Assembly: GCF_003057875.1 (NCBI RefSeq)
Contig: NZ_PYXZ01000002.1
Coordinates: forward strand, 186,254 to 250,253
Direction: 5' to 3'
DNA: 64,000 bases
Source: Nocardioides currus
Lineage (GTDB): Bacteria > Actinomycetota > Actinomycetes > Propionibacteriales > Nocardioidaceae
The notes beneath the pieces were generated by a model. The model was not told the DNA's origin and did no database searches. It saw nothing but the letters and a program-made list of their open reading frames with translations. A program made the translations under genes and the position numbers. Below are positions 26,720 through 34,631 of the stretch, one piece after another; positions within the stretch are counted from its first letter, which is position 1, and each line of letters starts with the position of its first letter.

Positions 26720-27442
26720 GTGGAAACCGTGGAGGCGAAGCGCAGCGAGGGCGGGCTCAAGCACGTCCAGGTGCGTGAGTACGTCCGGGAGCTGGTGGCA
26801 GGCGCCGCTCCCGGGTCGGCCGCTCCCTCCGAGCGCGAGCTCGTCGCCCGCTTCGGCGTCGCCCGCATGACGGTCCGCCAGGCGCTCGACGTCCTCGTCA
26901 CCGAGGGCCTCCTCGAGCGGGTCCCCGGCCGCGGCACGTTCGTCGCCCACCCGCGCCGGCGCGTCGGCCGTCTCTCGTCCTACTCCGAGGACATGAAGGT
27001 CCGCGGCCTGCTGCCGGAGTCGCAGACGCTGGTGGCCCGCCGCGAGCAGGCCGGACCCGGCGTGGCCCGCGCGCTCGACATCTCACCCGGCGACGCGGTC
27101 ATCCACTGGAAGCGCCTGCGTCGCGCCGACCAGCAGATCATCTGCGTCGAGGACGCCTACCTCAACGAGGTCCTGCTCCCCGGCTTCCTCCAGAGCGGCA
27201 TGCCCACCAGCCTCTACCAGGCGCTCGAGGACCGCGGCCTGCGCCCGACCTGGGCCGAGGACGCGATCTCCGCGAGCGCCGCCACCGAGGACGAGGCCTC
27301 CCTGCTCGAGATCGCCCCCGGCTCGCCGGTCCTCCAGCTCTCGCGCCGTGCCCTGTGCGGCGACAAGGTCGTCAACGTGTCCCGCTCGGCCTTCCGGCCC
27401 GACCGCTTCACGATGCACGTCCAGCTCGGCGAGCCGTCCTAG
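26720..27442 (+). CDS. GntR/HutC-family transcriptional regulator
   Basis: 240 residues: N-terminal GntR winged helix (about 15-80; SERELVARFGVARMTVRQAL, VPGRGTFVA) and C-terminal UTRA effector domain (about 95-235). UTRA domains bind small ligands such as sugar phosphates, amino acids or histidine-pathway metabolites; the ligand is not readable here. The GTG at 26720 is taken as leaderless because a good -10 ends 6 nt upstream. No obvious target operon adjoins: the upstream permease is on the same strand and the next genes are convergent, so it may act elsewhere. The 3' end overlaps the HD-domain gene by 4 bp. Confidence 0.85.
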   Translation: METVEAKRSEGGLKHVQVREYVRELVAGAAPGSAAPSERELVARFGVARMTVRQALDVLVTEGLLERVPGRGTFVAHPRRRVGRLSSYSEDMKVRGLLPESQTLVARREQAGPGVARALDISPGDAVIHWKRLRRADQQIICVEDAYLNEVLLPGFLQSGMPTSLYQALEDRGLRPTWAEDAISASAATEDEASLLEIAPGSPVLQLSRRALCGDKVVNVSRSAFRPDRFTMHVQLGEPS

Positions 27443-28035
27443 CCCGTCAGGCTCGCGATCTCGGCCGCCACGTTGGCGCGCGCCGGCTCCTCCCACAACG
27501 CCCTGCCCTGCGGCGTACGGAACAGTGACGGTCCGTCCAGCAGGTCGCCCAGCACCGCGGCCCGTCCCGCGCGGAAGTCGGCGTCGGGCACGTGCGCATA
27601 CTCCGTGCGTACGTCGCGGGCGTACTGCTCGTAGCGGTCGCGACCGGCCGCCAGGATGCCCAGGTCGGCGTCGCTGAGGGCGGCGGCGTTGAGGTCGTCG
27701 GGGAACGCCTGATGGTGCTCGGTCATCCGCACCAGTCGCGCCACCTCCGCGGCCGGCGGGTCGGGCAGGCATGCCTCCGCGAGCAGGGCCGAGCGCTCCT
27801 CGGCGCCGGGCCGCCCGTCGTAGACCGCGTCATGGAACCACGCCGCCAGCGCCACCGGCACCCGGTCGAAGCGGGCGCCGTCGCGGTCGAGGTCGTCGAG
27901 GCGGTCGAGCACCTCGGCGAGGTGTCGCAGGTCGTGGTAGCCCGGCCGGTCCCACGCGACGAGCAGCTCGTCGCGGACCTCGGTCAGTGCCCGCAGCGGC
28001 CAGCGCTCAGCGAGCGGTGTCGAGGTCGGCGGCAT
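27439..28035 (-). CDS. HD-domain metal-dependent phosphohydrolase-like protein
   Basis: 198 residues with an HD-type metal site: His in YHDLRHLAEVL (about 33-43), then the His-Asp pair in ALAAWFHDAVYDG (about 63-75), and MTEHHQAFP further on. The family includes nucleotide phosphohydrolases; close relatives in Actinobacteria are annotated only as HD-domain proteins. Its ATG lies 29 bp inside the 3' end of the helicase gene, so it is the last gene of the four-gene minus-strand operon. The link to DNA repair is only positional. Confidence 0.75.
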   Translation of the reverse strand: MPPTSTPLAERWPLRALTEVRDELLVAWDRPGYHDLRHLAEVLDRLDDLDRDGARFDRVPVALAAWFHDAVYDGRPGAEERSALLAEACLPDPPAAEVARLVRMTEHHQAFPDDLNAAALSDADLGILAAGRDRYEQYARDVRTEYAHVPDADFRAGRAAVLGDLLDGPSLFRTPQGRALWEEPARANVAAEIASLTG

Positions 28036-29653
28036 CGATGATCCGGTAGGCGTAGCCCTGCTCGGCCAGGAACCGCTGCCGGTTCTGCGCGAAGTCGGCG
28101 TCGACGGTGTCGCGCGAGACCACCGTGTAGAAGTGCGCGGACTTGCCCTCCGCCTTGGGCCGGAGCAGCCGGCCCAGGCGCTGGGCCTCCTCCTGCCGCG
28201 AGCCGAACGAGCCGCTGACCTGGATCGCGACCTCCGCGGACGGCAGGTCGATGGAGAAGTTGGCGACCTTGGAGACCACCAGTAGCGGCTCCTCGCCCGA
28301 GCGGAACGCGTCGAAGAGGCGCTGGCGCTCCTTGACCGGCGTCTCGCCCTTGATCACCGGCGCGCCGAGGACCTCCCCGAGCTCGTCGAGCTGGTCGATG
28401 TACTGCCCGATCACCAGCGTGGGTCGCTCCGGGTGCTGGTCGACCAGGCGGCGTACGACGTCGATCTTGGCGTGCGTGCACGACGCGAGCCGGTAGCGCT
28501 CCTCGGGCTCGGCGGTGGCGTAGGCGATCCGCTGCCCCTCGGGCAGGGTGACGCGGACCTCGACGCAGTCGGCGGGCGCGATGTAGCCCTGCGCCTCGAT
28601 GTCCTTCCACGGCGCGTCGTAACGCTTGGGCCCGATCAGCGAGAAGACCTCGCCCTCGCGCCCGTCCTCGCGCACCAACGTCGCGGTCAGGCCGATGCGG
28701 CGGCGGGCCTGGAGGTCGGCGGTCATCCGGAAGATCGGCGCCGGCAGCAGGTGGACCTCGTCGTAGACGATCAGACCCCAGTCCCGTGCGTCGAGCAGCT
28801 CGAGGTGGGAGTAGACGCCCTTCCGGCGCGTGGTCATCACCTGGTACGTCGCGATGGTGACCGGCCGGATCTCCTTGACGGAGCCGGAGTACTCCCCGAT
28901 CTCGTCGGCCGTCAGGGACGTACGGCGCACCAGCTCGTCCTTCCACTGCCGCGCGCTCACGGTGTTGGTGACGAGGATCAGCGTGGTCGCCTTGGCCTGC
29001 GCCATCGCGGCCGCGCCGACGATCGTCTTGCCGGCGCCGCACGGGAGCACGACCACGCCGGAGCCGCCGTGCCAGAACGACTCGGCGGCCTCGGACTGGT
29101 ACTTCCGCAGCTCCCAGCCGTCCTGCGCGAGCTCGATCGGGTGCGCCTCGCCGTCGACGTAGCCCGCGAAGTCCTCGGCCGGCCAGCCGAGCTTGAGCAG
29201 GGCCTGCTTGAGGTTGCCGCGCTCGCTGGCGTGCACCACCACCGAGTCGTCGTCGATGCGCGCGCCGAGCATCCCGGCGATCTTCTTGGCGCGCAGCACC
29301 TCCTCGAGCACCGGTCGGTCGGTGCTGGACAGGACGAGCCCGTGGGTGGGGTGCTTCTCCAGCCGGAGCCGGCCGTAGCGGCCCATCGTCTCGGCGATGT
29401 CGACCAGCAGCGCGTGGGGCACGGCGTAGCGGCTGTGCGTCAGCAGTGCGTCGACGACCTGTTCGGCGTCGTGGCCGGCGGCGCGGGCGTTCCAGAGCCC
29501 GAGCGGCGTCAGCCGGTAGGTGTGGATGTGCTCGGGCGAGCGCTCGAGCTCGGCGAAGGGTGCGATGGCCTTGCGGGCCTCGCCGGCACCGGGGTGGTCG
29601 ACCTCCAGCAGCAGGGTCTTGTCGCTCTGGACGATGAGGGGTCCGTCGTTCAT
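28007..29653 (-). CDS. XPB/Ssl2-type DNA repair helicase
   Basis: 548-residue SF2 helicase of the bacterial XPB family. An N-terminal damage-recognition-like region (1-165) precedes helicase domain 1 with Walker A LPCGAGKTIVGA, the DEVH box IVYDEVHLLP and motif III GLTATLVRED. Helicase domain 2 has TLVIGQYIDQLDEL and motif VI EAQRLGRLLRPK. Bacterial XPB is a 3'-5' helicase associated with repair; the M. tuberculosis counterpart is Rv0861c (ercc3), next to Rv0862c, the relative of the gene at 30187. The ATG overlaps the CGNR gene stop. Confidence 0.93.
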   Translation of the reverse strand: MNDGPLIVQSDKTLLLEVDHPGAGEARKAIAPFAELERSPEHIHTYRLTPLGLWNARAAGHDAEQVVDALLTHSRYAVPHALLVDIAETMGRYGRLRLEKHPTHGLVLSSTDRPVLEEVLRAKKIAGMLGARIDDDSVVVHASERGNLKQALLKLGWPAEDFAGYVDGEAHPIELAQDGWELRKYQSEAAESFWHGGSGVVVLPCGAGKTIVGAAAMAQAKATTLILVTNTVSARQWKDELVRRTSLTADEIGEYSGSVKEIRPVTIATYQVMTTRRKGVYSHLELLDARDWGLIVYDEVHLLPAPIFRMTADLQARRRIGLTATLVREDGREGEVFSLIGPKRYDAPWKDIEAQGYIAPADCVEVRVTLPEGQRIAYATAEPEERYRLASCTHAKIDVVRRLVDQHPERPTLVIGQYIDQLDELGEVLGAPVIKGETPVKERQRLFDAFRSGEEPLLVVSKVANFSIDLPSAEVAIQVSGSFGSRQEEAQRLGRLLRPKAEGKSAHFYTVVSRDTVDADFAQNRQRFLAEQGYAYRIIDAADLDTAR

Positions 29654-30177
29654 GAAGCAGCAGCGGCCTTCTGTCGGGCGCGGTAGGCCGCGACGTTGGC
29701 ACGCGACGAGCAGCGCTCCGAGCAGTAGCGGCGAGACTGGTTGGGCGAGGTGTCGACGAAGACGTGGTCGCACTTCACCGCCTGGCACAGGCCCAGCCGG
29801 GTCGCGCCGAGGTCGCACACGAGGTTGGCCAGGCCCATCAGCGACTCGCTGATCAGCAGGTCGGAGACGGAGGCCGCCCGGTTGGCGACGTGCATGTGCA
29901 GGTCGTCGGGGTCGTGGTCGCTGATCATCGGGGTCACCGGGTGCTCGACCAGCAGCTCGTTGAGGGTGGTGACGACGGCGCGCACCTCGCCGGCGTCCGA
30001 CGCCTCGAAGACGGGGCGCAGCGCGACCTGAAAGCGCTGGAGTGCGGTCACGTCGCGGTCGTCGAGGGTGGGGTGGAGCCACGCGCGGTCGGAGAGGTGG
30101 GCCAGCAGCGCGTCGGCGTCGGGCAGCTCGGTGTTGAGCAGGGCTGCCGCCGACTCGGCATACCGGATGAAGTCCAC
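29650..30177 (-). CDS. CGNR zinc-finger protein
   Basis: 175 residues. An N-terminal helical ABATE-like domain (about 1-125) is followed by a C-terminal CGNR zinc finger: Cys in GLCQAVKCDHVFVDTS, then RRYCSERCSSRANVAAYRAR. These proteins are thought to be DNA-binding regulators, sometimes linked to stress. It lies between the helicase-associated gene (9 bp gap) and XPB (4 bp overlap), so it is cotranscribed with both. It is extra relative to the ercc3/Rv0862c pair of mycobacteria. Confidence 0.85.
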   Translation of the reverse strand: MDFIRYAESAAALLNTELPDADALLAHLSDRAWLHPTLDDRDVTALQRFQVALRPVFEASDAGEVRAVVTTLNELLVEHPVTPMISDHDPDDLHMHVANRAASVSDLLISESLMGLANLVCDLGATRLGLCQAVKCDHVFVDTSPNQSRRYCSERCSSRANVAAYRARQKAAAAS

Positions 30178-30186
30178 CGCACCACT

Positions 30187-32472
30187 CTACGGTCGGGCTG
30201 GGGACAGCGGCGTCACGGTCGTGATGCGGTGCACGGCGAACAGCCGCTCGTCGTCGCTGCGGTGGTCGTGCGCCGTGAGCTGGCCGCCCTCGAGTCGCAG
30301 GGGGTCGACGACCCGGTCGGAGCTCGCACCGTGGTTGTCGACGTAGCCGATGACCACCGTCTCGCGGGCCTCGATCGCCTCGCGCAGCGCGGCCAGGGCG
30401 CCGGACGGCGTGGTGGCGACGGCCGGGGTCGCGGGACGGCCCTCCGTCGCCCGGTCGCCGCTGCGGATCGCGGTGACGACCGACGCCACCGTCGCGTGGG
30501 CGCGGGCCGCCGCGGCGGACCGCGTGCGGGACGTGCGCGGGCGGCGGGCACGCAGCAGGTCGCGCCGAGCGACCCGGACGGTGCCGTCGGGTGCCTCGAC
30601 GACCGGCGCGGCCCCGAGCTCGCGCAGGCGCGGCAGCAGCAGGTCGATCGGGACCGTGGAGATCAGCACCGTCGGGGCGATCCGACGCAGCCCGAGGGTG
30701 CTCGCCTTCGGGTGGTGGAGCAGCTCGGTGAGGGCGGCCTCGTCGTCGGCGCGCAGGAACGCCTCGGCCGAGCCGACCCGCACCGTGCCGAACGTCCGGG
30801 CCACGTCGTCGACGAGGTAGGTGAGCGGCTGGGGGACGGGGGTCCGCGAGACCGAGCCGACGAAGTCGTGCACCTCCAGCGCGGACCAGCCGGCGTCGAA
30901 GGCGCGGCGGACCGAGCCGGTGGTGAAGCGGTAGACGGTGGCACCACCGCGGGACTCGACGTCGGCGAGCAGGTGGAGTGTGCGGGCCAGCTCGGTCTCC
31001 AGCGGACCGGGCGCGACGGCCGTCAGGTCGGCCTGGAGGAGCACGTGGTCGACCGGCTGGGGCAGGTGCGGGGTGATCGCCGCCAGGGCCGCGTCGTGGT
31101 CGTGCTCGAGCACCGCGCGGCCCGCCGTCGAGAGGCCGCCGGCGCCCACCAGGCCCAGCAGGCCGGCCTCGTGGACGGCCGCCGCGACCAGGTCGCGGTG
31201 CACCGACGGCCGCCGCGGTCGCAGCCACGCGACGCGCTCCACGACCGACGGGACCCCGGTGCCGGTCGCCAGGACCTGGCCCTCGGGCAGCCCGGCCAGC
31301 TCGGTGAGCGCCAGCGACCGGGCCTCGGGTGCCATCACGCTCGACAGGTCGGGGGCGAGGGCGTTCCACGTCTTGCCCCCGGGGTCCTTGCCGCCGATCA
31401 GGCTGGGCAGCCGCGTGGTGTCGAGCCACGCCAGCGCGAGCGTCACCCAGCGCTCGGCCGTCGAGCTCGCGGCCCAGGTGTCGAAGCCGTCGGTGGGCAG
31501 CCACACCTCGTTGCCCTCGGGGTCGGTTGCCGTCGTCAGCAGACCCGCGGCGGCCGCCACCTCGACGAGGAGCCCGGCCTCGGGCTCGCTGACCTGCAGC
31601 TCGGCGGCCGCGGCCTTGAGGTCGCGCACGGCGAGACCGCCGCTGCGCAACGTCGCGGGCGGCTCCAGGCCCCAGTGGTCGAGGAGCAGCTCGGTGCGGC
31701 GTACGACGTCGAAGGCCGCACCGCCGGCCGTCCGCTCGACGAGGGTGGACTCGCGCGCCGACGACGCGATCTCGGGCACGGCGTCGCGCGGGGTGGTCGT
31801 CGTCCGACCGCCCCGCAGCGCGATGCCCACCTCGCCGGGCAGCACCAGCAGCCCGCCGTCGCGCGGGACGAGCAGACGGTGCGCGATCAGCTCCTCGACC
31901 GGGGTCGCCGCGTCGGCGGGGGACACGGTGCGCCGGGCGTTGCCGGTCGTGCCCTCGCTGCCGTGCGCCAGCACGTGCTCCAGCAGGGCCCGCGCCCCGG
32001 GGCTGATGAGGGCGAGGCGGCCCTCGACCTCGTCCGGCGTGGCCGGGTCGGGCGACATCGGGCGCAGGCCGCTCACGCCCGCGGCCTCGTCGCCGCGCAG
32101 CGCCTCGGCCACCCCGCTCAGCGGTCGCAGACCGCCGGGTGACTCCCAGACCAGCGCCAGGTCGACCAGCCGGTCGCAGGCCGCGGCCGCCGCGTCGGGG
32201 TCGGCGTGGACGATCCGCAGAAGTTCGGATTGGGTGGTTTGGTTTGCAACCACGAGGGCATCAAGCACGGAGAGCTCGAGTCGGCTGAGGCTGTCGAGCG
32301 CCCTGAGGACAGAAATACGAGTCGCGGCGCGGGACGCGAGCTGCGCGGAATCATGAGGTGCGGGAGTGGCGAGATCGGGACGGTCGCGCAGGAGCGCCGC
32401 GAGCCTCTCATCCGGCCAGCGGCGCAACATCTCTGCCAGCGTCCGCGGGGGCGCCTGCTCCTTGCTCGACAT
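30187..32472 (-). CDS. Helicase-associated domain protein (XPB partner, Rv0862c-like)
   Basis: 761 residues. The N-terminus (MSSKEQAPPRTLAEMLRRWP, then winged-helix-like repeats to about 330) and the C-terminal Helicase_C_3-like region (about 480-620) identify the helicase-associated protein encoded beside bacterial XPB. The extreme C-terminus (about 660-761) has a WYL-like segment, VVIGYVDNHGASSDRVVDPL ... VHRITTVTPL, of the kind that senses nucleic acid or nucleotide ligands in repair regulators. The ATG at 32472 is 7 nt after a minus-strand TAGCGT, hence leaderless. It leads the XPB operon; its exact role is not established. Confidence 0.85.
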   Translation of the reverse strand: MSSKEQAPPRTLAEMLRRWPDERLAALLRDRPDLATPAPHDSAQLASRAATRISVLRALDSLSRLELSVLDALVVANQTTQSELLRIVHADPDAAAAACDRLVDLALVWESPGGLRPLSGVAEALRGDEAAGVSGLRPMSPDPATPDEVEGRLALISPGARALLEHVLAHGSEGTTGNARRTVSPADAATPVEELIAHRLLVPRDGGLLVLPGEVGIALRGGRTTTTPRDAVPEIASSARESTLVERTAGGAAFDVVRRTELLLDHWGLEPPATLRSGGLAVRDLKAAAAELQVSEPEAGLLVEVAAAAGLLTTATDPEGNEVWLPTDGFDTWAASSTAERWVTLALAWLDTTRLPSLIGGKDPGGKTWNALAPDLSSVMAPEARSLALTELAGLPEGQVLATGTGVPSVVERVAWLRPRRPSVHRDLVAAAVHEAGLLGLVGAGGLSTAGRAVLEHDHDAALAAITPHLPQPVDHVLLQADLTAVAPGPLETELARTLHLLADVESRGGATVYRFTTGSVRRAFDAGWSALEVHDFVGSVSRTPVPQPLTYLVDDVARTFGTVRVGSAEAFLRADDEAALTELLHHPKASTLGLRRIAPTVLISTVPIDLLLPRLRELGAAPVVEAPDGTVRVARRDLLRARRPRTSRTRSAAAARAHATVASVVTAIRSGDRATEGRPATPAVATTPSGALAALREAIEARETVVIGYVDNHGASSDRVVDPLRLEGGQLTAHDHRSDDERLFAVHRITTVTPLSPARP

Positions 32473-32478
32473 CCCTTC

Positions 32479-32485
32479 TACGCTA
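32479..32485. promoter_or_regulatory. Symmetric -10 element, bidirectional promoter
   Basis: Seven bases read TACGCT on the plus strand (32479-32484) and TAGCGT on the minus strand (32485-32480). The minus reading lies 7 nt from the helicase-associated ATG (leaderless). The plus reading would start about 45 nt before the phosphatase ATG, which has a GGTGGAGG ribosome site. Confidence 0.55.
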
Positions 32486-32535
32486 CTCGCCGAGCCCACG
32501 CGGTGGCTCATCGTCGTCGAGGGTGGAGGCTGGGC

Positions 32536-33354
32536 ATGAAGCCGGTCGATCTGCACCACGGTGCCGCCTCCGAGGTCGGCCACGTGCGCAAGGTCAACGA
32601 GGACTCCTTCCTCGTCGCCCCGCCGGTCTTCGTCGTCGCCGACGGGATGGGCGGCCACTCGGGCGGCGACGTGGCCAGCCGCATCGTGGTCGAGGAGTTC
32701 GCGCGCATGGTCGAGCTGGGCTACGACACCCGCCGCGGCGCCGAGTCCGTCGCCGAGACCCTGTCCCGCGCGCAGGTGCGGATCCTGCAGTACGGCGAGG
32801 CGCAGCGCGGTACGCACCCGCGCTGGCACGCCGGCACCACGTGCGTCGCCGCCGTCCTGGTCGAGGACCACGAGGGCACCAAGTGGATGCTCGCCAACCT
32901 CGGCGACTCCCGGATCTACCGCTTCAACGACGGCGAGCTCGACCAGGTGAGCGTCGACCACTCGGTGGTGCAGGAGCTGATCGACGCCGGGGAGATCACC
33001 GCCGAGCAGGCGGCCACGCACCCGGAGCGGCACGTGATCACCCGCGCCCTCGGGAGCCCCGAGGGCGTCGCGCCCGACTTCTTCCTGCTGCCGCTGTCCG
33101 CCGCCGAGCGGCTCCTGCTGTGCAGCGACGGCATCAGCGGGATGATCGAGGACAAGGCGATCGAGGACATCCTCGACCGGGTCCACGACCCCCGCGACGC
33201 CGCCGACGCGCTCGTGCAGGCCGCCCTCGACGCCGGAGGTCGCGACAACGCCACGGCGGTCGTCGTCGATGTGGTGGGATTGGTCCACGATGATTCCTAC
33301 GACTCCGAGCGTCAGCGCGCGAGTCTCGAAGACAAGCTGGGGGCCCGACCGTGA
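32536..33354 (+). CDS. PP2C-family Ser/Thr protein phosphatase
   Basis: 272 residues with PP2C metal motifs: VNEDSFLV (about 21-28), FVVADGMGGHSGGD (about 34-47), GTTCVAAVLV, ANLGDSRIYRF, LLLCSDGISGMI and GGRDNATAVVVDV. It is soluble, with no C-terminal membrane anchor such as PstP has. GGTGGAGG lies before the ATG. The stop overlaps the next gene (GTGA), which encodes an FHA phosphothreonine reader, so the phosphatase and two FHA proteins form one signalling operon. The cognate Ser/Thr kinase is not in the window. Confidence 0.92.
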   Translation: MKPVDLHHGAASEVGHVRKVNEDSFLVAPPVFVVADGMGGHSGGDVASRIVVEEFARMVELGYDTRRGAESVAETLSRAQVRILQYGEAQRGTHPRWHAGTTCVAAVLVEDHEGTKWMLANLGDSRIYRFNDGELDQVSVDHSVVQELIDAGEITAEQAATHPERHVITRALGSPEGVAPDFFLLPLSAAERLLLCSDGISGMIEDKAIEDILDRVHDPRDAADALVQAALDAGGRDNATAVVVDVVGLVHDDSYDSERQRASLEDKLGARP

Positions 33355-34631
33355 CCGAGGACGCCGCGCACACGAGGACCTTCGCCGCCGGCGACTGGTA
33401 CGCCGTCGTGGGGGAGCAGGTCACCGCCCTGGTGCCGGCTGATGCCCGTGACCGCGTCGCCGGGCTGTGGGACATCGCCGACCGGGGCGCCGGCTTCGAC
33501 GAGGTGCTCGACGGCCTCGTCGCCGACGGCCTGACCAACCTGTCCGGGTTCGCGCTCGTGGGGCACGGCGAGCCCACCCGCGTGCTGGTCCGGGGCGGCG
33601 TCGCCGCGACGTTCCACACGGCCGAGGGTGACGTCGACGTGGCGCACGAGCCCGACGTCCTGTGGACCGACCGCACGCTCGCGGGGGTGACGGGCGGTCG
33701 CCTGGTCGCCGGGTCCGCCGGTGGCGAGTCGGCCCTGGCGCTCGTCACCGGCGTCGCGCGTGCGTCGGCGGTGCAGTTCGGGGAGGCGTCCGGCGCGGCC
33801 TCCGCCCCCGACGCCCCCGACGCCGCCGGCGCAGTCGCTGCCGCGCCCGTCGAGGAGACCGATCCGGGGGTCGCGCCCGTCGAGGTGCCCGCCGAGCCCG
33901 AGCCCGTGGCGGTCCCCGCCGAGCCCGAGCCGGCCGAGCCGGCCGCGTCCGACGTGGCCGACGAGAGCGCGCCGTTCGAGGCGGAGACGCCCGAGCCGAC
34001 GCCCGAGCCGACGCCCGAGCCGACGCCCGAGCCCGAACCTGCTCCCGAGCCCGGCGAGCCGCTGAGCTTCGGCGCGCCCAGCGCGGACGACCCGACGCCG
34101 ACCGGCGAGCACCCGGCCGTCACCGGCGGCACGGTCGCTCCCGACCAACAGCCCGAGCCGGCGCCGTACGAGAGCCAGGACCACGACGGACAGACCACGG
34201 TCGGCACGCCGGTCGAGGACTTCGTCCGGCCCCAGGTCGGCATCCCCGGCCAGGAGCTCGCCCCGGCCGTGGTCGCGCACCCCGTCGCCAAGCTCATCTT
34301 CTCGACCGGCGAGGTGGTCGACGTCGACCGGGTGATCCTCGTGGGCCGCGCGCCGGAGGCCCGGCGGTTCGCGTCCAGCGACCAGCCCCACCTCGTCACG
34401 GTCGCCAGTCCCAACCACGAGATCTCCTCGACGCACCTCGAGATCCGTCCCGGCGCCGGTGCCGACCACGGCATGGCCGTGGTGACCGACATGGGCTCCA
34501 CCAACGGCACCGTGCTCGTGCAGCCCGGGCTTCCGGCCGAGGACCTCCAGGCCGGCATCGCCGTCTCGCTCATCCCCGGCGCGATCCTCGACCTCGGCGA
34601 CGGCGTCACCATCCAGACGACCAACCCGTGA
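33351..34631 (+). CDS. FHA-domain protein with Pro/Glu-rich linker
   Basis: 426 residues. The N-terminal 135 residues form an unrecognised globular domain (FAAGDWYAVVGEQVTALVP ... HEPDVLWTDRTLAGVTGG). A long Ala/Pro/Glu linker (about 140-290) includes a TPEP repeat. A C-terminal FHA domain (about 315-420) has ILVGRAPEARRF, NHEISSTHLEIR and DMGSTNGTVL; the Arg, Ser-x-x-His and Asn needed for phosphothreonine binding are all present. It overlaps the phosphatase upstream and the RDD-FHA gene downstream. It probably scaffolds phosphoproteins handled by the phosphatase. Confidence 0.84.
   Translation: MTEDAAHTRTFAAGDWYAVVGEQVTALVPADARDRVAGLWDIADRGAGFDEVLDGLVADGLTNLSGFALVGHGEPTRVLVRGGVAATFHTAEGDVDVAHEPDVLWTDRTLAGVTGGRLVAGSAGGESALALVTGVARASAVQFGEASGAASAPDAPDAAGAVAAAPVEETDPGVAPVEVPAEPEPVAVPAEPEPAEPAASDVADESAPFEAETPEPTPEPTPEPTPEPEPAPEPGEPLSFGAPSADDPTPTGEHPAVTGGTVAPDQQPEPAPYESQDHDGQTTVGTPVEDFVRPQVGIPGQELAPAVVAHPVAKLIFSTGEVVDVDRVILVGRAPEARRFASSDQPHLVTVASPNHEISSTHLEIRPGAGADHGMAVVTDMGSTNGTVLVQPGLPAEDLQAGIAVSLIPGAILDLGDGVTIQTTNP
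33987..34034 (+). repeat. 4 x 12-bp tandem repeat (TPEP linker)
   Basis: Four units of ACGCCCGAGCCG in frame, the last differing at its final base, encode Thr-Pro-Glu-Pro. Such repeats vary in number by slippage and set the length of an FHA linker. Confidence 0.85.

Noticed and set aside
33987..34034. CRISPR-like repeats
   Set aside because: Contiguous 12-bp in-frame units without spacers inside a coding region; no cas genes.
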